56,002 nucleotides of DNA from an uncultured Coriobacteriaceae bacterium. Its GTDB lineage: Bacteria > Actinomycetota > Coriobacteriia > Coriobacteriales > Atopobiaceae. The notes below the pieces were generated by a model. The model worked only from the letters and a program-made list of their open reading frames with translations, was not told the DNA's origin and searched no databases. The stretch covers positions 1 to 56,002 of the forward strand of contig CADAQM010000037.1 of assembly GCA_902790135.1 (NCBI GenBank), given 5' to 3'. A program made the position numbers and the translations under genes. The first letter of the stretch is position 1, and the number at the start of each line of letters is the position of its first letter. Shown here one piece after another: positions 48,308 to 56,002 of this stretch.

Positions 48308-49300
48308 CTAGTCGCTGGCTTCCGCAATGGTCTGGGCGATCTTGTCCACCAGCCCGGCGCGCACGGCGTCGGCCGTGGCGATGGTCCCGTTCTTGACGGC
48401 GTCAACCGAGGTGGCCCCGTGGCCAATCAGCACCGGCGCCTTGACGCCGAGCAGGATGGCGCCACCCAGCTCGTCGCCGGAGAGGTTCTTGGCAACCTCC
48501 TTGAGCGCGGGCTTGAGCATGAGGGCACCGATGGCGGCACGCTTGGACTCGGACGTGAGGCGCTTGACCTCCCTCAGGATGTACTTGGCCGTTCCCTCGA
48601 GAGTCTTGAGCGCCACGTTGCCCGTGAAGCCGTCGGCAACGATGACGTCAAAAGTGCTCGCAAGCAGGTCGCCGCCCTCGGCGTTGCCCGCAAACCACTC
48701 CCCCGCCGCGGCCAGCGCCTGGTGGTAGGAAAGCGCGAGCTCGGAGCCCTTGGTCTCCTCGGAGCCGTTGTTGAGCAGACCCACCTTGGGGTTCTCGACG
48801 CCCAGCACGACGCGCGCGTAGGCGCGACCCATCTGGGCGAACTGCACGATCATCTCGGGACGGATGTCGGCGTTGGCGCCAAGGTCGAGCATGACGGTGC
48901 GCTTGCCGTCTGCGCCAGGGAGCGCGCCGGCGATCGCAGGGCGCTTGATGCCCCTGATGCGGCCCACGCCCAGCGTGGCTGCGGCAAAGATGGCGCCGGT
49001 CGAGCCTGCGGAGAAGAAGCCGTCGGCCTCGCCCTTGCGGACGGCCGCGCAGCCGCGCACGATGGTGGAGTCCTTCTTGGCGCGCACGGCATCGGCGGGA
49101 TGCTCGTCCATGGCAATGGCCTCGGTGCACACCAGCGCCTTTGCGCGCTCGTGCTTGGCACAGAAGGGAACGACCAGATCCTCGGGACCAGCGGCAAGCA
49201 CGCACAGGTCGCTGTCCTGCTTGAGCGCCTCGGCGATGCCCTCGAGCACGACCTCGGGCTCGCGGTCGCCACCCATCACATCGACGCAGATAGTGGTCAT
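48308..49300 (-). CDS. plsX: Phosphate acyltransferase PlsX
   Basis: Converts acyl-ACP to acyl-phosphate for phospholipid synthesis, peripheral membrane enzyme; 330 aa. Conserved starts are ICVDVMGGDREPEVVLEG (about 4-21), STGAIFAAATLGVGRIRGIKRPAI (about 100-123), MLDLGANADIRPE and NGSEETKGSELAL. It ends with a GGAILLGVKAPVLIGHGATS segment. ATG with a strong AAGGAGG. It follows rpmF with a hairpin in between and precedes acpP, the usual order. Confidence 0.96.
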   Translation of the reverse strand: MTTICVDVMGGDREPEVVLEGIAEALKQDSDLCVLAAGPEDLVVPFCAKHERAKALVCTEAIAMDEHPADAVRAKKDSTIVRGCAAVRKGEADGFFSAGSTGAIFAAATLGVGRIRGIKRPAIAGALPGADGKRTVMLDLGANADIRPEMIVQFAQMGRAYARVVLGVENPKVGLLNNGSEETKGSELALSYHQALAAAGEWFAGNAEGGDLLASTFDVIVADGFTGNVALKTLEGTAKYILREVKRLTSESKRAAIGALMLKPALKEVAKNLSGDELGGAILLGVKAPVLIGHGATSVDAVKNGTIATADAVRAGLVDKIAQTIAEASD

Positions 49301-49362
49301 ATCAAACCTCCTTAGAAGAAGACTGCCGCAGCCCCTCAGGCGATGCGGCGACAGCCTATGAG

Positions 49363-49396
49363 AAGGAGGCCGACCCCGGAAGGGACCGGCCTCCTT
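49363..49396 (-). terminator. Hairpin between rpmF and plsX
   Basis: On the minus strand AAGGAGGCCGGTCCC and GGGGTCGGCCTCCTT pair over about 15 bp with loop TTCC. The following CTCAT has no U run, so it may attenuate rather than end the operon, or protect the rpmF mRNA 3' end. Confidence 0.55.
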
Positions 49397-49417
49397 GGCT
49401 TGCGTATCAAACGCGCG

Positions 49418-49597
49418 CTACTCGGTGACGACGACCTCGCGATCCTTGTAGTAGCCGCAGTTGGGGCACACGTGATGCGGAAGCTTAGGAGCACCGCACT
49501 GCGGGCAAATGGAGCGCGCGGAAGCGGCGAGCTTGCTGTTGGCCGAACGACGGGTGTGCGTGGCGCCGCGGCCCTTCTTTTGCTTAGGAACTGCCAT
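49418..49597 (-). CDS. rpmF: 50S ribosomal protein L32
   Basis: 59 aa, read directly from the minus strand (too short to be a long ORF). It begins MAVPKQKKGRGATHTRRSAN and carries two Cys pairs, CPQCG and CPNCG, the zinc-binding form of L32. ATG with GAGAGG upstream. It precedes plsX as usual. Its normal upstream partner yceD is displaced by about 3.2 kb by the RICIN-C39 gene. Confidence 0.95.
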   Translation of the reverse strand: MAVPKQKKGRGATHTRRSANSKLAASARSICPQCGAPKLPHHVCPNCGYYKDREVVVTE

Positions 49598-49619
49598 CTT
49601 GAACCTCTCTTACAACTAA

Positions 49620-49677
49620 CCGACGCCCGACAATGCGTCGGACGGTCTTTCCTGCAAACATGCGAGTAGACATACTA
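49620..49677 (-). promoter_or_regulatory. Putative rpmF promoter and leader hairpin
   Basis: An extended -10 TGGTAGTAT (hexamer at 49672-49677) on the minus strand is followed by a 7-bp hairpin CCGACGC / GCGTCGG (49620-49641) in the leader, ending about 22 nt before the start codon. No good -35. The rest of 49598-49781 shows nothing, including no terminator for the upstream RICIN-C39 gene. Confidence 0.4.
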
Positions 49678-49781
49678 CCACACCTTGTATCCGCTGCGTG
49701 CGCGACAACTATTCTTCACGAGATGGAACTTCCGGGGCACGCGAGAGGCCTGCGACATCCAACTCTGTGCACTTCGAATCA

Positions 49782-52724
49782 CTAGCTCACCATGACGGCA
49801 TTCTGGCCCATGTTCCACTTGCTGAAGAACGTATCCCATGTCACCCAGTAGGTATGGGCATCGCTCGCCGGATCGGCAATGCGCAGCTTGTTCGTCTTGG
49901 GATCATAGCCCGTGAGCGTGACGCAATGCCAGCTATTCGGCACTGTAACGCCGTAGAACTTTGTTGCGTGGCTTGAGCGGAAGTGCGGCGTGACCCAAAC
50001 GGCAACGGGGGTGTTGCGACTGAGGAGATTGATAAGACCCGTCGCCCCGATCCCGCTCACGTTATGACCCGTTGCGTACTTGTTAGCCCAAAGCACCGCT
50101 CCCTTTGGGAGTACCCCGTCGACATTGCCGGTTACCCGCCAGACGCTTCCCACGAATCCCAAGTTGGGATTGCCGTTGGGCGAGCGCACCACAGAGTTGA
50201 GGAATTGCTTGAAGGTCACGTTCTTGCAATACCCTGCCTGGCGAAGGCACATGTAGAGCGCCGCCCCTTCGCATCCCATGGTTGCTCCATAGTCGTATTG
50301 GTTCACGTAGGGAACATCGACCGTGATGCATGCGTGCAGCTTGCAGGTAGAGTCAGCCCAGAGCCATCCGCGCCCGGACACGCTCACGCGCTTGCTTCTC
50401 GCGGCTTTGCCCGTTGCCTTGTCTACAAGCACGCCTTCGTCCACACCGAGAACGAATCCTTCGAATCCGCTCCTAGTCGTTGCCCCCGAAAGGCAAAGGG
50501 GCCTAGAGAGACCCGAGCTTGCCGATATCGGCCTCTGGCCAGATACCACCTCGATTCTCAGTGCATTGATGTCCGCGTCAAACCGCACGCGCCATTTCGT
50601 AGCCTTTTCCTGGCTCGATGTTTGGAGAACTCCCGTACCCTTGGCATCGAGTGAAAGGTACTTCTCACTCCTCACGTTGCGTATGCGCACGAGGCCGCTG
50701 CCAGCGTCCACCATGACGAAAGTCTGAGCGGTTGTGGAATTCGCCTTGTACAGCTGTGCCACAGCGCCGTCTGCGCTGCTGCCTCCCTTTATATCAATCA
50801 CACCCGAGCGCGTGGAGACGTTGCGAATCACATAGGGCGTATTGAACTCGAAGGCGCGCTTCATGACGAGATGGAAGCGCTGAGCGGCCGTGTCATTTGC
50901 GGTGTAAGTCTGCACCACGGCGCCCGCTTTACTCGATGCGCCGCGAATGTCAAGCGTCACGTTATCGCTTATCCCAGACTGCAGAACGATGCCGCCCATT
51001 CTGAAGACCGGGCGCCACATCTGCCCCTTCGAGCCCGACCATGCCCTTTGGGCAATCTGGATACCTCTGGGGGCCGCCACGTCTTCCACCGTCAGAGCGT
51101 ATCCGCTGCCGAGATTGATGAGCCGTACGTAGCCCCCATCCAACCATACCAGCTGCCATCTTGCAGAAACGTCTGAGCTGTTTCTAACAGCAGTGATGCC
51201 CTTCCCCCCAACTGCGATGCTCTTGCCCATCGATACGGCGTTATTCACATTGGTATCTGCGACGATCTCGTATGTCCCTCCCGGCAGCCAGCTATCCTGA
51301 GGTATAAGAGCCCATTTCTGAGCAGAAGACCCCGTTGAGCGGAAGGTCTGGATATTGCCACCCTTCGATTTGGAGTCGTCTTTCACCGCAATTGAACGTC
51401 CGTCTATCGAGGAGAAGAGACCAAACGACCCATCATCAAGCCTTTTTATGCACCAAAGCTGCGCAAGGGTGCCGTTGTAGGGGTATTGCTGAATGTTGGT
51501 TCCATCCGCAGAACGTCCTCCCGAGACGTCAACCACCATGCCGCTCTGAACGTTGGCAATGGTGTAGTACCCGGTCGACGCGCTGTAAGTCAGCTTGAAC
51601 GTCTGGGCAAGCGTCTTGTTGCCAGGGTACTGTTGCACATTGGCGGATTTGGCCAACGAGCCAGACGTTATGTCCAGCACGAACCCAGAGTTCTTGTTGA
51701 CTATGACGTAAAAGCCGTCCTCGACCTCCTGCCTAACGGCGATGAGGCCAAAACCCCACTGTGGCTCAGAGCTCTCGGTTGCCCGACAGAGCTGGACGAT
51801 CGACCCATTCGCATTGGACGCACTCGCAACGTGCAGGACCATATCGGGATACGCCCGAGACCACACGTTCAGACAGCCCTCACGCATCGGATCTTCCACG
51901 ATGCTCCACTGCTGCGCCTCGGAGCCGCTTGCCTTGCCGAAGGCGAGAACGCCGTTCTTGCTACCTGTCGTTGCGGAAGCCTGCAGGTAGGTGTCTGTTG
52001 CCACGTTCTTCAGAGTGTAGAATCCGGAACCCACGAACTCGATTAGCCAGCGCTGTGAGGCCGCATTGTTCGCTGCCTTCGTCTTGGGCACCACAGAACC
52101 GGACGTCAGGGTCGACGCCTCAAGGCGGAGAGTTTCTTCGAGGGCGGACGTCAGCTCGTAGAGGCCGTTGTCTATGGCCTGAACCGTGGGCTCCTGAGGA
52201 ACATCAGGCTCAAGGTCACCAGACTGTTCGCCTTGCACCACATCGGAAGTGGGCTCGTCTGTGGGGTCAGCGACTTCATCAGATTGATCGATGGCATCGC
52301 CGCCACTTACCGCCCCCTCTGGTTGATTCGCCTCGTCATCAGCCCCGACGCCTCCGTTGGCAAGATCGTTGGCATCTGTCGGTTGCTCCGACGTGTCATC
52401 TTGAGCGCTGACTCCATCCTGTCCGACGGTGGTGCCCGCAGCATCTCGATCTGCAGACAGGGCATTCTCTTCCAGAGCCGACGACGGCTCGAAATCCTCC
52501 GCCTCCGTGCCCTCGCCCAGATCTGCGTGTGACAAGGTTTCCGAGTCGGCAGCCGAGGGTTCTGGGGTTTCGGCGACGGGCTGTGTAAGTCCAGCCCCCT
52601 GCCCGGTCGACACGTCAAGGGCAAGACACGGAACGGGAAAAGCCAGCATGGCAGCGGCGAACACGAAGGCCACGGCCCCTCGCACATTCGCTTGCCGCAA
52701 ACGAATCCCCATACCTACCCCCAT
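49782..52724 (-). CDS. Secreted RICIN-repeat / C39-like cysteine peptidase protein
   Basis: Predicted exported protein of up to 980 aa. A signal peptide (core AVAFVFAAAMLAFPVPCLA) and an acidic Asp/Glu/Ser spacer (about 40-185) precede an array of ricin-type repeats (about 190-770; ALDV/VVDVSGGRSADGTNIQQY-type units). A C-terminal peptidase C39-like domain (about 800-980) follows. Catalytic candidates are Cys in TMGCEGAALYMCL (about 818), His in SWHCVTLTGYD (about 931) and Asp in RIADPAS (about 950). It probably cleaves extracellular or cell-wall-associated peptides. The ATG at 52712 is an alternative start with a better placed G-rich site. It lies between yceD and rpmF, breaking a normally adjacent pair. 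Confidence 0.88.
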   Translation of the reverse strand: MGVGMGIRLRQANVRGAVAFVFAAAMLAFPVPCLALDVSTGQGAGLTQPVAETPEPSAADSETLSHADLGEGTEAEDFEPSSALEENALSADRDAAGTTVGQDGVSAQDDTSEQPTDANDLANGGVGADDEANQPEGAVSGGDAIDQSDEVADPTDEPTSDVVQGEQSGDLEPDVPQEPTVQAIDNGLYELTSALEETLRLEASTLTSGSVVPKTKAANNAASQRWLIEFVGSGFYTLKNVATDTYLQASATTGSKNGVLAFGKASGSEAQQWSIVEDPMREGCLNVWSRAYPDMVLHVASASNANGSIVQLCRATESSEPQWGFGLIAVRQEVEDGFYVIVNKNSGFVLDITSGSLAKSANVQQYPGNKTLAQTFKLTYSASTGYYTIANVQSGMVVDVSGGRSADGTNIQQYPYNGTLAQLWCIKRLDDGSFGLFSSIDGRSIAVKDDSKSKGGNIQTFRSTGSSAQKWALIPQDSWLPGGTYEIVADTNVNNAVSMGKSIAVGGKGITAVRNSSDVSARWQLVWLDGGYVRLINLGSGYALTVEDVAAPRGIQIAQRAWSGSKGQMWRPVFRMGGIVLQSGISDNVTLDIRGASSKAGAVVQTYTANDTAAQRFHLVMKRAFEFNTPYVIRNVSTRSGVIDIKGGSSADGAVAQLYKANSTTAQTFVMVDAGSGLVRIRNVRSEKYLSLDAKGTGVLQTSSQEKATKWRVRFDADINALRIEVVSGQRPISASSGLSRPLCLSGATTRSGFEGFVLGVDEGVLVDKATGKAARSKRVSVSGRGWLWADSTCKLHACITVDVPYVNQYDYGATMGCEGAALYMCLRQAGYCKNVTFKQFLNSVVRSPNGNPNLGFVGSVWRVTGNVDGVLPKGAVLWANKYATGHNVSGIGATGLINLLSRNTPVAVWVTPHFRSSHATKFYGVTVPNSWHCVTLTGYDPKTNKLRIADPASDAHTYWVTWDTFFSKWNMGQNAVMVS

Positions 52725-52778
52725 CCCTCAAAGTTAGCTGGTTACTGAAAACGAGAGCCGTAGGCCCCTCTCAGAGAA

Positions 52779-52815
52779 CTGCCGCGCATCACCAGTCACG
52801 AGCGATGCGCGGCAG
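52779..52815 (-). terminator. Terminator after yceD (DUF177)
   Basis: A perfect 12-bp inverted repeat CTGCCGCGCATC / GATGCGCGGCAG with a 13-nt loop, tail TTCTCT on the minus strand. It isolates the RICIN-C39 gene from yceD transcription. Confidence 0.75.
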
Positions 52816-52844
52816 ACAACGATTCACAGAATCCAATCGGATCT

Positions 52845-53399
52845 CTAGTCATCGAGCTTGAGGTTGCGTAGCGCCGCAAAGGGGCTGGACTCCAGCCTTT
52901 GCTCCTCGATCAGCGAGGCGTGCCCGCAGTCGTGCTCGTTGAGGTTCTCTCCGCAAACCGGGCACAGGCCCTTGCAGTCCTCGCGGCACAGCACCACAAA
53001 CGGAGTCTCCATAAGCACCGCCGAGCTGAGCGCGTCGGTGAGGTCGATGGTGTGATCGTCGCCCACGAGCGAGAAGTCTACGTCGTCCTCGTCCTCCCCC
53101 AGGCTCTCAGTCACCGAGGGCGCCTTGAAGAGGAAGTACTCCTCCACCTCGCCGGCCAGATCGAACTCGGCCTTCTCCAGGCAGCGGTCGCAAGTGCCGA
53201 TCACGTGCCCGCTCACGATGCCGGTGGCAAGGATGCCCTCGCCCGCATTGGTGAGCATGAGGTCGAAGTCGAGGCCATCGGGCAGCGTGAAGTCGTGCTC
53301 GCCCAAGCTGTAGCCCTTGTCGGACATGTGTCCGGCAAGCGGCAGGGTATCGCCCGCGTTGGCAAGGCGATCGTCAAGAATCGCAATAACCTGCTGCAT
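52845..53399 (-). CDS. DUF177 family protein (YceD)
   Basis: 184 aa. Family implicated in 23S rRNA metabolism and normally encoded just before rpmF. Conserved Cys pairs are visible: GTCDRCLEKAEFDL (about 75) and CREDCKGLCPVCGENLNEHDC (spread over about 138-158), giving a probable zinc site. Acidic middle segment SLGEDEDDVDFSLVGDDH. The ATG has only a weak upstream site. It follows the coiled-coil gene by 5 nt and is likely cotranscribed with it. Confidence 0.88.
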   Translation of the reverse strand: MQQVIAILDDRLANAGDTLPLAGHMSDKGYSLGEHDFTLPDGLDFDLMLTNAGEGILATGIVSGHVIGTCDRCLEKAEFDLAGEVEEYFLFKAPSVTESLGEDEDDVDFSLVGDDHTIDLTDALSSAVLMETPFVVLCREDCKGLCPVCGENLNEHDCGHASLIEEQRLESSPFAALRNLKLDD

Positions 53400-53404
53400 A
53401 TGTG

Positions 53405-53902
53405 CTACCAGTCGACCCTATTGGATGAGTTACGCGCACCAGAGTTCTCGGAGAGCGTCTGGCGGACACGGGTGACCGAATTGGTGAGCGACTTGATGTT
53501 GTCCTCGAGGTGGGCCAGCACGGTGTCAGCGTACTCCTCGGCGTTGTAGCGCGTGTCGCGCTCGTACTGCTGGGCCTGGTCGCGAATCTGCTCGGCCTGC
53601 TGCTGGGCCAGACGCACGATCTCCTGGTCGGAAGCCAAGATCATGGCCTGCTGCTGGGCGTCGGCAATGATGGAGTCGGCCTGCATCTGAGCACGCTCGA
53701 GGGTCTCCGCCTCCTCCTTGACGATGCGGCGAGCGTCGGCGAACTCCTGCGGGAACATGCGGCGGATCTCGTCGATGATCTCGTAGATCTCCTGCGCGTC
53801 CACGACCTTCTTGCCCGCACCGCCGGCGAAGGGCGTCTTGCCCTCACTCACAACCTGCTCGAGCTCATTGACCAAGCTCTCGATCTCCTCGCCTGGCTGC
53901 AT
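53405..53902 (-). CDS. Coiled-coil protein of unknown function (DivIVA/ATP-synthase-b-like helix)
   Basis: 165 aa, almost entirely charged helix. After a short N-terminus (EEIESLVNELEQVVSEGKTPFAGG) and a EIYEIIDEIRRMFPQEFADARRIV segment, a Gln/Glu/Ala heptad region (about 65-135) includes ADSIIADAQQQAMILASDQE. No membrane helix, so it is not a real F0 b subunit, although such proteins are often annotated that way. It is linked to yceD by 5 nt. Similar helices act as scaffolds in cell-division or envelope processes, but nothing here proves that. Confidence 0.75.
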   Translation of the reverse strand: MQPGEEIESLVNELEQVVSEGKTPFAGGAGKKVVDAQEIYEIIDEIRRMFPQEFADARRIVKEEAETLERAQMQADSIIADAQQQAMILASDQEIVRLAQQQAEQIRDQAQQYERDTRYNAEEYADTVLAHLEDNIKSLTNSVTRVRQTLSENSGARNSSNRVDW

Positions 53903-53979
53903 AGCAACCCCCTTCGTGCCTCTGACGACGCTATTACGGTTGCGCGACAGTTGTATCGCATTCCTGCATACTGTAACAG

Positions 53980-54007
53980 ATTATTTGGCTATGAAACTTT
54001 TCTACAA
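53980..54007 (-). promoter_or_regulatory. Possible promoter of the coiled-coil/yceD pair
   Basis: Minus-strand TTGTAG (54002-54007), 16-nt spacer, AATAAT (53980-53985). TACAGT at 53970-53975 is an alternative -10. The rest of 53903-54119 holds no gene and no clear terminator for the PTS gene. Confidence 0.35.
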
Positions 54008-54119
54008 GTCATTCTAACAGCCCAAGCGGCCTATCGACATGGTGTGAGGTTCCTATATGTGGCCAGACGGGCACGGTAAGGCTCGTCTCGGACTGCCAGA
54101 AGGCGGGGCTGTTTTGGGC

Positions 54120-55646
54120 CTACTCCTCCTTGGGACGCCAGAAGAGCCAGGTGAGCACGAAGCCCACCGTAAAGGCGATGACCACGCCCGCGGCGGCGAT
54201 CACCATATGGAAGATGCCTTGGTTGGGCAGATAGTGGGCGGTGTTTGCCCACGCCTCAATCTGCTCGGGAGTCCTGGCGTCGATGTAGCTCGTCAGTCCG
54301 AGAAGGCCCGAGTAGCCCATCATGAACGACTTGGTGCCCATGAGGCCATAGAAGGCGCCCGACACGGCGCCGGCCAGGCAGGAGATGACGAACGGCAGGC
54401 GCAGCGGCAGGGTGACGCCGTAGATGGCCGGCTCGGTGGTACCGAAGAGCCCCGTGATGAACGCCGCGATGCCGTTCTTCTTGAGGGTCTCATCCTTGGT
54501 CTTGAGGATGACGACCAAGACGCAGGCGATCTGCGCCCAGGTGCAGCCGTACTGCGGGGCCAGGGCGTAGTCATAGAAGTAGGTTGCCATGTTGGAGAGC
54601 TTGATGGGCACCAGCGCCCAGTGGAAGCCGAAGATGACCAGCACCTGCCAGAGGGCTCCGAGCACCGCTCCCGCCACCGTGCCGCCCACCACTGGGATGT
54701 TCATCAGCGCGTTGAAGAAGATGCCGATGAGGTTCATGAGGATGGTGGAGACGGGGCCGATGAACAGGAAGGTGGCCACGCCTCCCAGGATGAGCGTGGT
54801 CATGGGCACGAGGAAGAGCTTGATCGTCGCGGGGAACTTCTCGTTTGCCCACTTGAAGATGTAGGAACTCGCCCACACGGCGATGATGACTGGCACGAAG
54901 GTGGACGTGTAGCCACCCGCCGAGGCCGGCGTGACCAGCGGAATGCCAAAGAAGGTGGTGGCGTAGGGCATCTCAAAGAGGGTGCCCTGGAACAGGTAGC
55001 GCACGCCCTCTGCGCCGGTGAAGGCCTTGGAGGAGAGGTCGACGATGCTGGGGTAGCACATGGCGGCACCGATGGCGGCGCCGATGAGGTCGTTCATCTT
55101 GAAGCGGCGAGCGGCGGTGATGCCGAGCATGATGGGCAGGAAGCGCCAGAAGGCGTCGGCGATGGCGTAGAGGGCGACGTAGGCACCAGAGGTCGTGACG
55201 CTCGTGCCAGTGATCTGGACGGCGAGGAAGTCCCAGAGGGCCAGCAGTCCCTTGATCATGCCGGTGGAGGCGATGCAGCCGAGGCACGGGGCGACGATGC
55301 TGGAGATGAGGTCGATGAGCAGGCCCGAGAGCCCCTGTGGGCCCGTTCCCTCGGTGGCCTTCTTCGCGGTCTCGTCGAGGGTGTCCTTGTCCCATAGCGA
55401 GCCGACCTTCTGGATGGCGTCGAAGACGTCGATGACCTCTGGGCCGATGACGACCTGGTACTGGCCGTTTGCCTTGATGATCTGCAGCACGTCGTCGAGC
55501 GCCTCGAGCTCGGCGTCGCGGGCATACTGCTCGTCATAGAGCTTGAAGCGCAGGCGCGTCACGCAGTGGTTCACCGACGCGATGTTCTGTGGGCCTCCGA
55601 CGAGATCGACGATCTTGCGGGCAAGCTCGATGTTCTGGTCAGCCAT
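54120..55646 (-). CDS. PTS EIIBC permease, sucrose/beta-glucoside type
   Basis: 508-aa phosphotransferase permease. EIIB domain at the N-terminus (about 1-90) with the phosphorylated Cys28 in SVNHCVTRLRFKL. EIIC membrane domain (about 105-500) with about ten helices and GLFGTTEPAIYGVTLPLR (about 402), the substrate-loop motif of the glucose-superfamily EIIC. No EIIA domain follows, so it must use a separate EIIA, possibly a glucose-type one encoded elsewhere. The most likely substrate is sucrose or a disaccharide; trehalose or beta-glucosides are not excluded. ATG with GGGAG six nt upstream. Monocistronic here; the GH32 hydrolase is about 13 kb away. Confidence 0.9.
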   Translation of the reverse strand: MADQNIELARKIVDLVGGPQNIASVNHCVTRLRFKLYDEQYARDAELEALDDVLQIIKANGQYQVVIGPEVIDVFDAIQKVGSLWDKDTLDETAKKATEGTGPQGLSGLLIDLISSIVAPCLGCIASTGMIKGLLALWDFLAVQITGTSVTTSGAYVALYAIADAFWRFLPIMLGITAARRFKMNDLIGAAIGAAMCYPSIVDLSSKAFTGAEGVRYLFQGTLFEMPYATTFFGIPLVTPASAGGYTSTFVPVIIAVWASSYIFKWANEKFPATIKLFLVPMTTLILGGVATFLFIGPVSTILMNLIGIFFNALMNIPVVGGTVAGAVLGALWQVLVIFGFHWALVPIKLSNMATYFYDYALAPQYGCTWAQIACVLVVILKTKDETLKKNGIAAFITGLFGTTEPAIYGVTLPLRLPFVISCLAGAVSGAFYGLMGTKSFMMGYSGLLGLTSYIDARTPEQIEAWANTAHYLPNQGIFHMVIAAAGVVIAFTVGFVLTWLFWRPKEE

Positions 55647-55797
55647 GGGATGCTCCCTGAGGTCGGACTCCTGAGGCGGGCGGCCTATGTTGGCCGTCGC
55701 ATACGTAAGGCAATGTCATGAGTCTACCGCCCTCCCACCACCGCTGTCCCTCACGTGTCCACAAACGATGCAGTCTCGACGTATAACGGCGCATGCG

Positions 55798-55806
55798 TGC
55801 TACAAT
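55798..55806 (+). promoter_or_regulatory. rnpB promoter (extended -10)
   Basis: TGCTACAAT, an extended -10 with the TACAAT hexamer at 55801-55806, ends 9 nt before the RNA. A weak TCGACG lies 19 nt further upstream. The same extended -10 precedes guaB. Confidence 0.5.
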
Positions 55807-55815
55807 CAAGCACGC

Positions 55816-56002
55816 GAAGTGGGCCAGACGACCGCGGGACTCACGCCCTGTATAGGGAGTGGGTCATGAGGAAAGTCCGGGCTCCACAGGGCAGGAAGCA
55901 GGCTAACGGCCTGGCGGGGTGACCCGACGGAAAGCGCCGCAGAAAAGAAGACTCCCGCTGCCCGCCTCGGCGGGTGAGAGAAAAGCTGAAACGGTGGTGT
56001 AA
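55816..56002 (+). ncRNA. rnpB: RNase P RNA, 5' part (runs off the window)
   Basis: Catalytic RNA of RNase P, which trims tRNA 5' ends. The conserved P4/CR-I block GAGGAAAGTCCGGGCTCCA is at about 55868-55886. It is followed by CAGGGCAGGAAGCAGGCTAACGGCCTGG-type P5-P9 sequence, CGACGGAAAGCGCCGCAGAAA and a bacterial type A layout. The 5' end GAAGTGGGCCAGACGACCGCG forms P1-P3. The 3' half lies beyond the window edge. Confidence 0.93.

Noticed and set aside
53405..53902. F0F1 ATP synthase subunit b
   Set aside because: No N-terminal membrane helix and no other ATP synthase genes nearby; only a generic charged coiled coil.

Overview
The window reads as a high-GC chromosome segment with mostly house-keeping content. 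The mix of features suggests an actinobacterial gut or oral anaerobe of the class Coriobacteriia (Olsenella/Atopobium-like). These are strong G/C codon bias, a class III fructose-1,6-bisphosphatase, a T-box controlled ileS, a sucrose-type PTS permease, a GH32 sucrose/fructan hydrolase, and secreted proteins carrying ricin-type repeat arrays. The taxonomic call is inference from gene content; no rRNA gene is present. I see no prophage, insertion sequence or CRISPR array.

Layout, left to right. (1) 84-3068: secreted RICIN-CotH kinase protein with a decayed 3' end. It is followed by tRNA-Asn with its own promoter and terminator. (2) 3470-14620, minus strand: one long expression operon, rimP-nusA-infB-rbfA-nrnA-truB-ribF-dnaG-rpoD. 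It starts from a near-consensus promoter followed by a terminator-like attenuator in the rimP leader. (3) 14943-17705: secreted RICIN-GDPD protein on the plus strand, convergent with leuS (17775-20291, minus). An MFS permease diverges from leuS. (4) 21906-29571, minus: guaB on its own promoter, and a T-box controlled ileS-lspA-rluD-family-glycosyltransferase operon. (5) 29813-34637, plus: class III FBPase, then a Tat-lipoprotein DUF3160 protein overlapping a small membrane-anchored protein. (6) 34777-38496, minus: ftsH and an L,D-transpeptidase. (7) 38607-41111, plus: a SpoU-type RNA methyltransferase and a GH32 hydrolase with a frameshifted C-terminus. (8) 41277-49597, minus: rpmF-plsX-acpP-rnc-smc-ftsY-ffh, the usual lipid/chromosome/SRP cluster. 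(9) 49782-53902, minus: a third secreted RICIN protein, with a C39-like peptidase domain, lies between rpmF and its usual partner yceD (DUF177); a coiled-coil gene is upstream. (10) 54120-55646, minus: PTS EIIBC. (11) 55816 to the end, plus: 5' part of RNase P RNA.

The most interesting signals are listed here. First, a family of three large secreted proteins combines a signal peptide, an acidic spacer and a ricin-type repeat array with three different C-terminal enzyme domains (CotH kinase, glycerophosphodiester phosphodiesterase, C39 peptidase). Two of them also share an unnamed linker domain. Second, NusA carries a C-terminal Cys3-His knuckle where a separate ylxR/rnpM gene would normally follow. 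Third, the rimP-nusA leader has a promoter-proximal intrinsic terminator, as expected for NusA autoregulation. Fourth, a complete T-box controls ileS and probably three further genes. Fifth, two intergenic copies of a 24-nt REP-like palindromic repeat are present. Sixth, apparent frame damage occurs in two genes (CotH 3' end, GH32 3' end), which could be real decay or assembly error.
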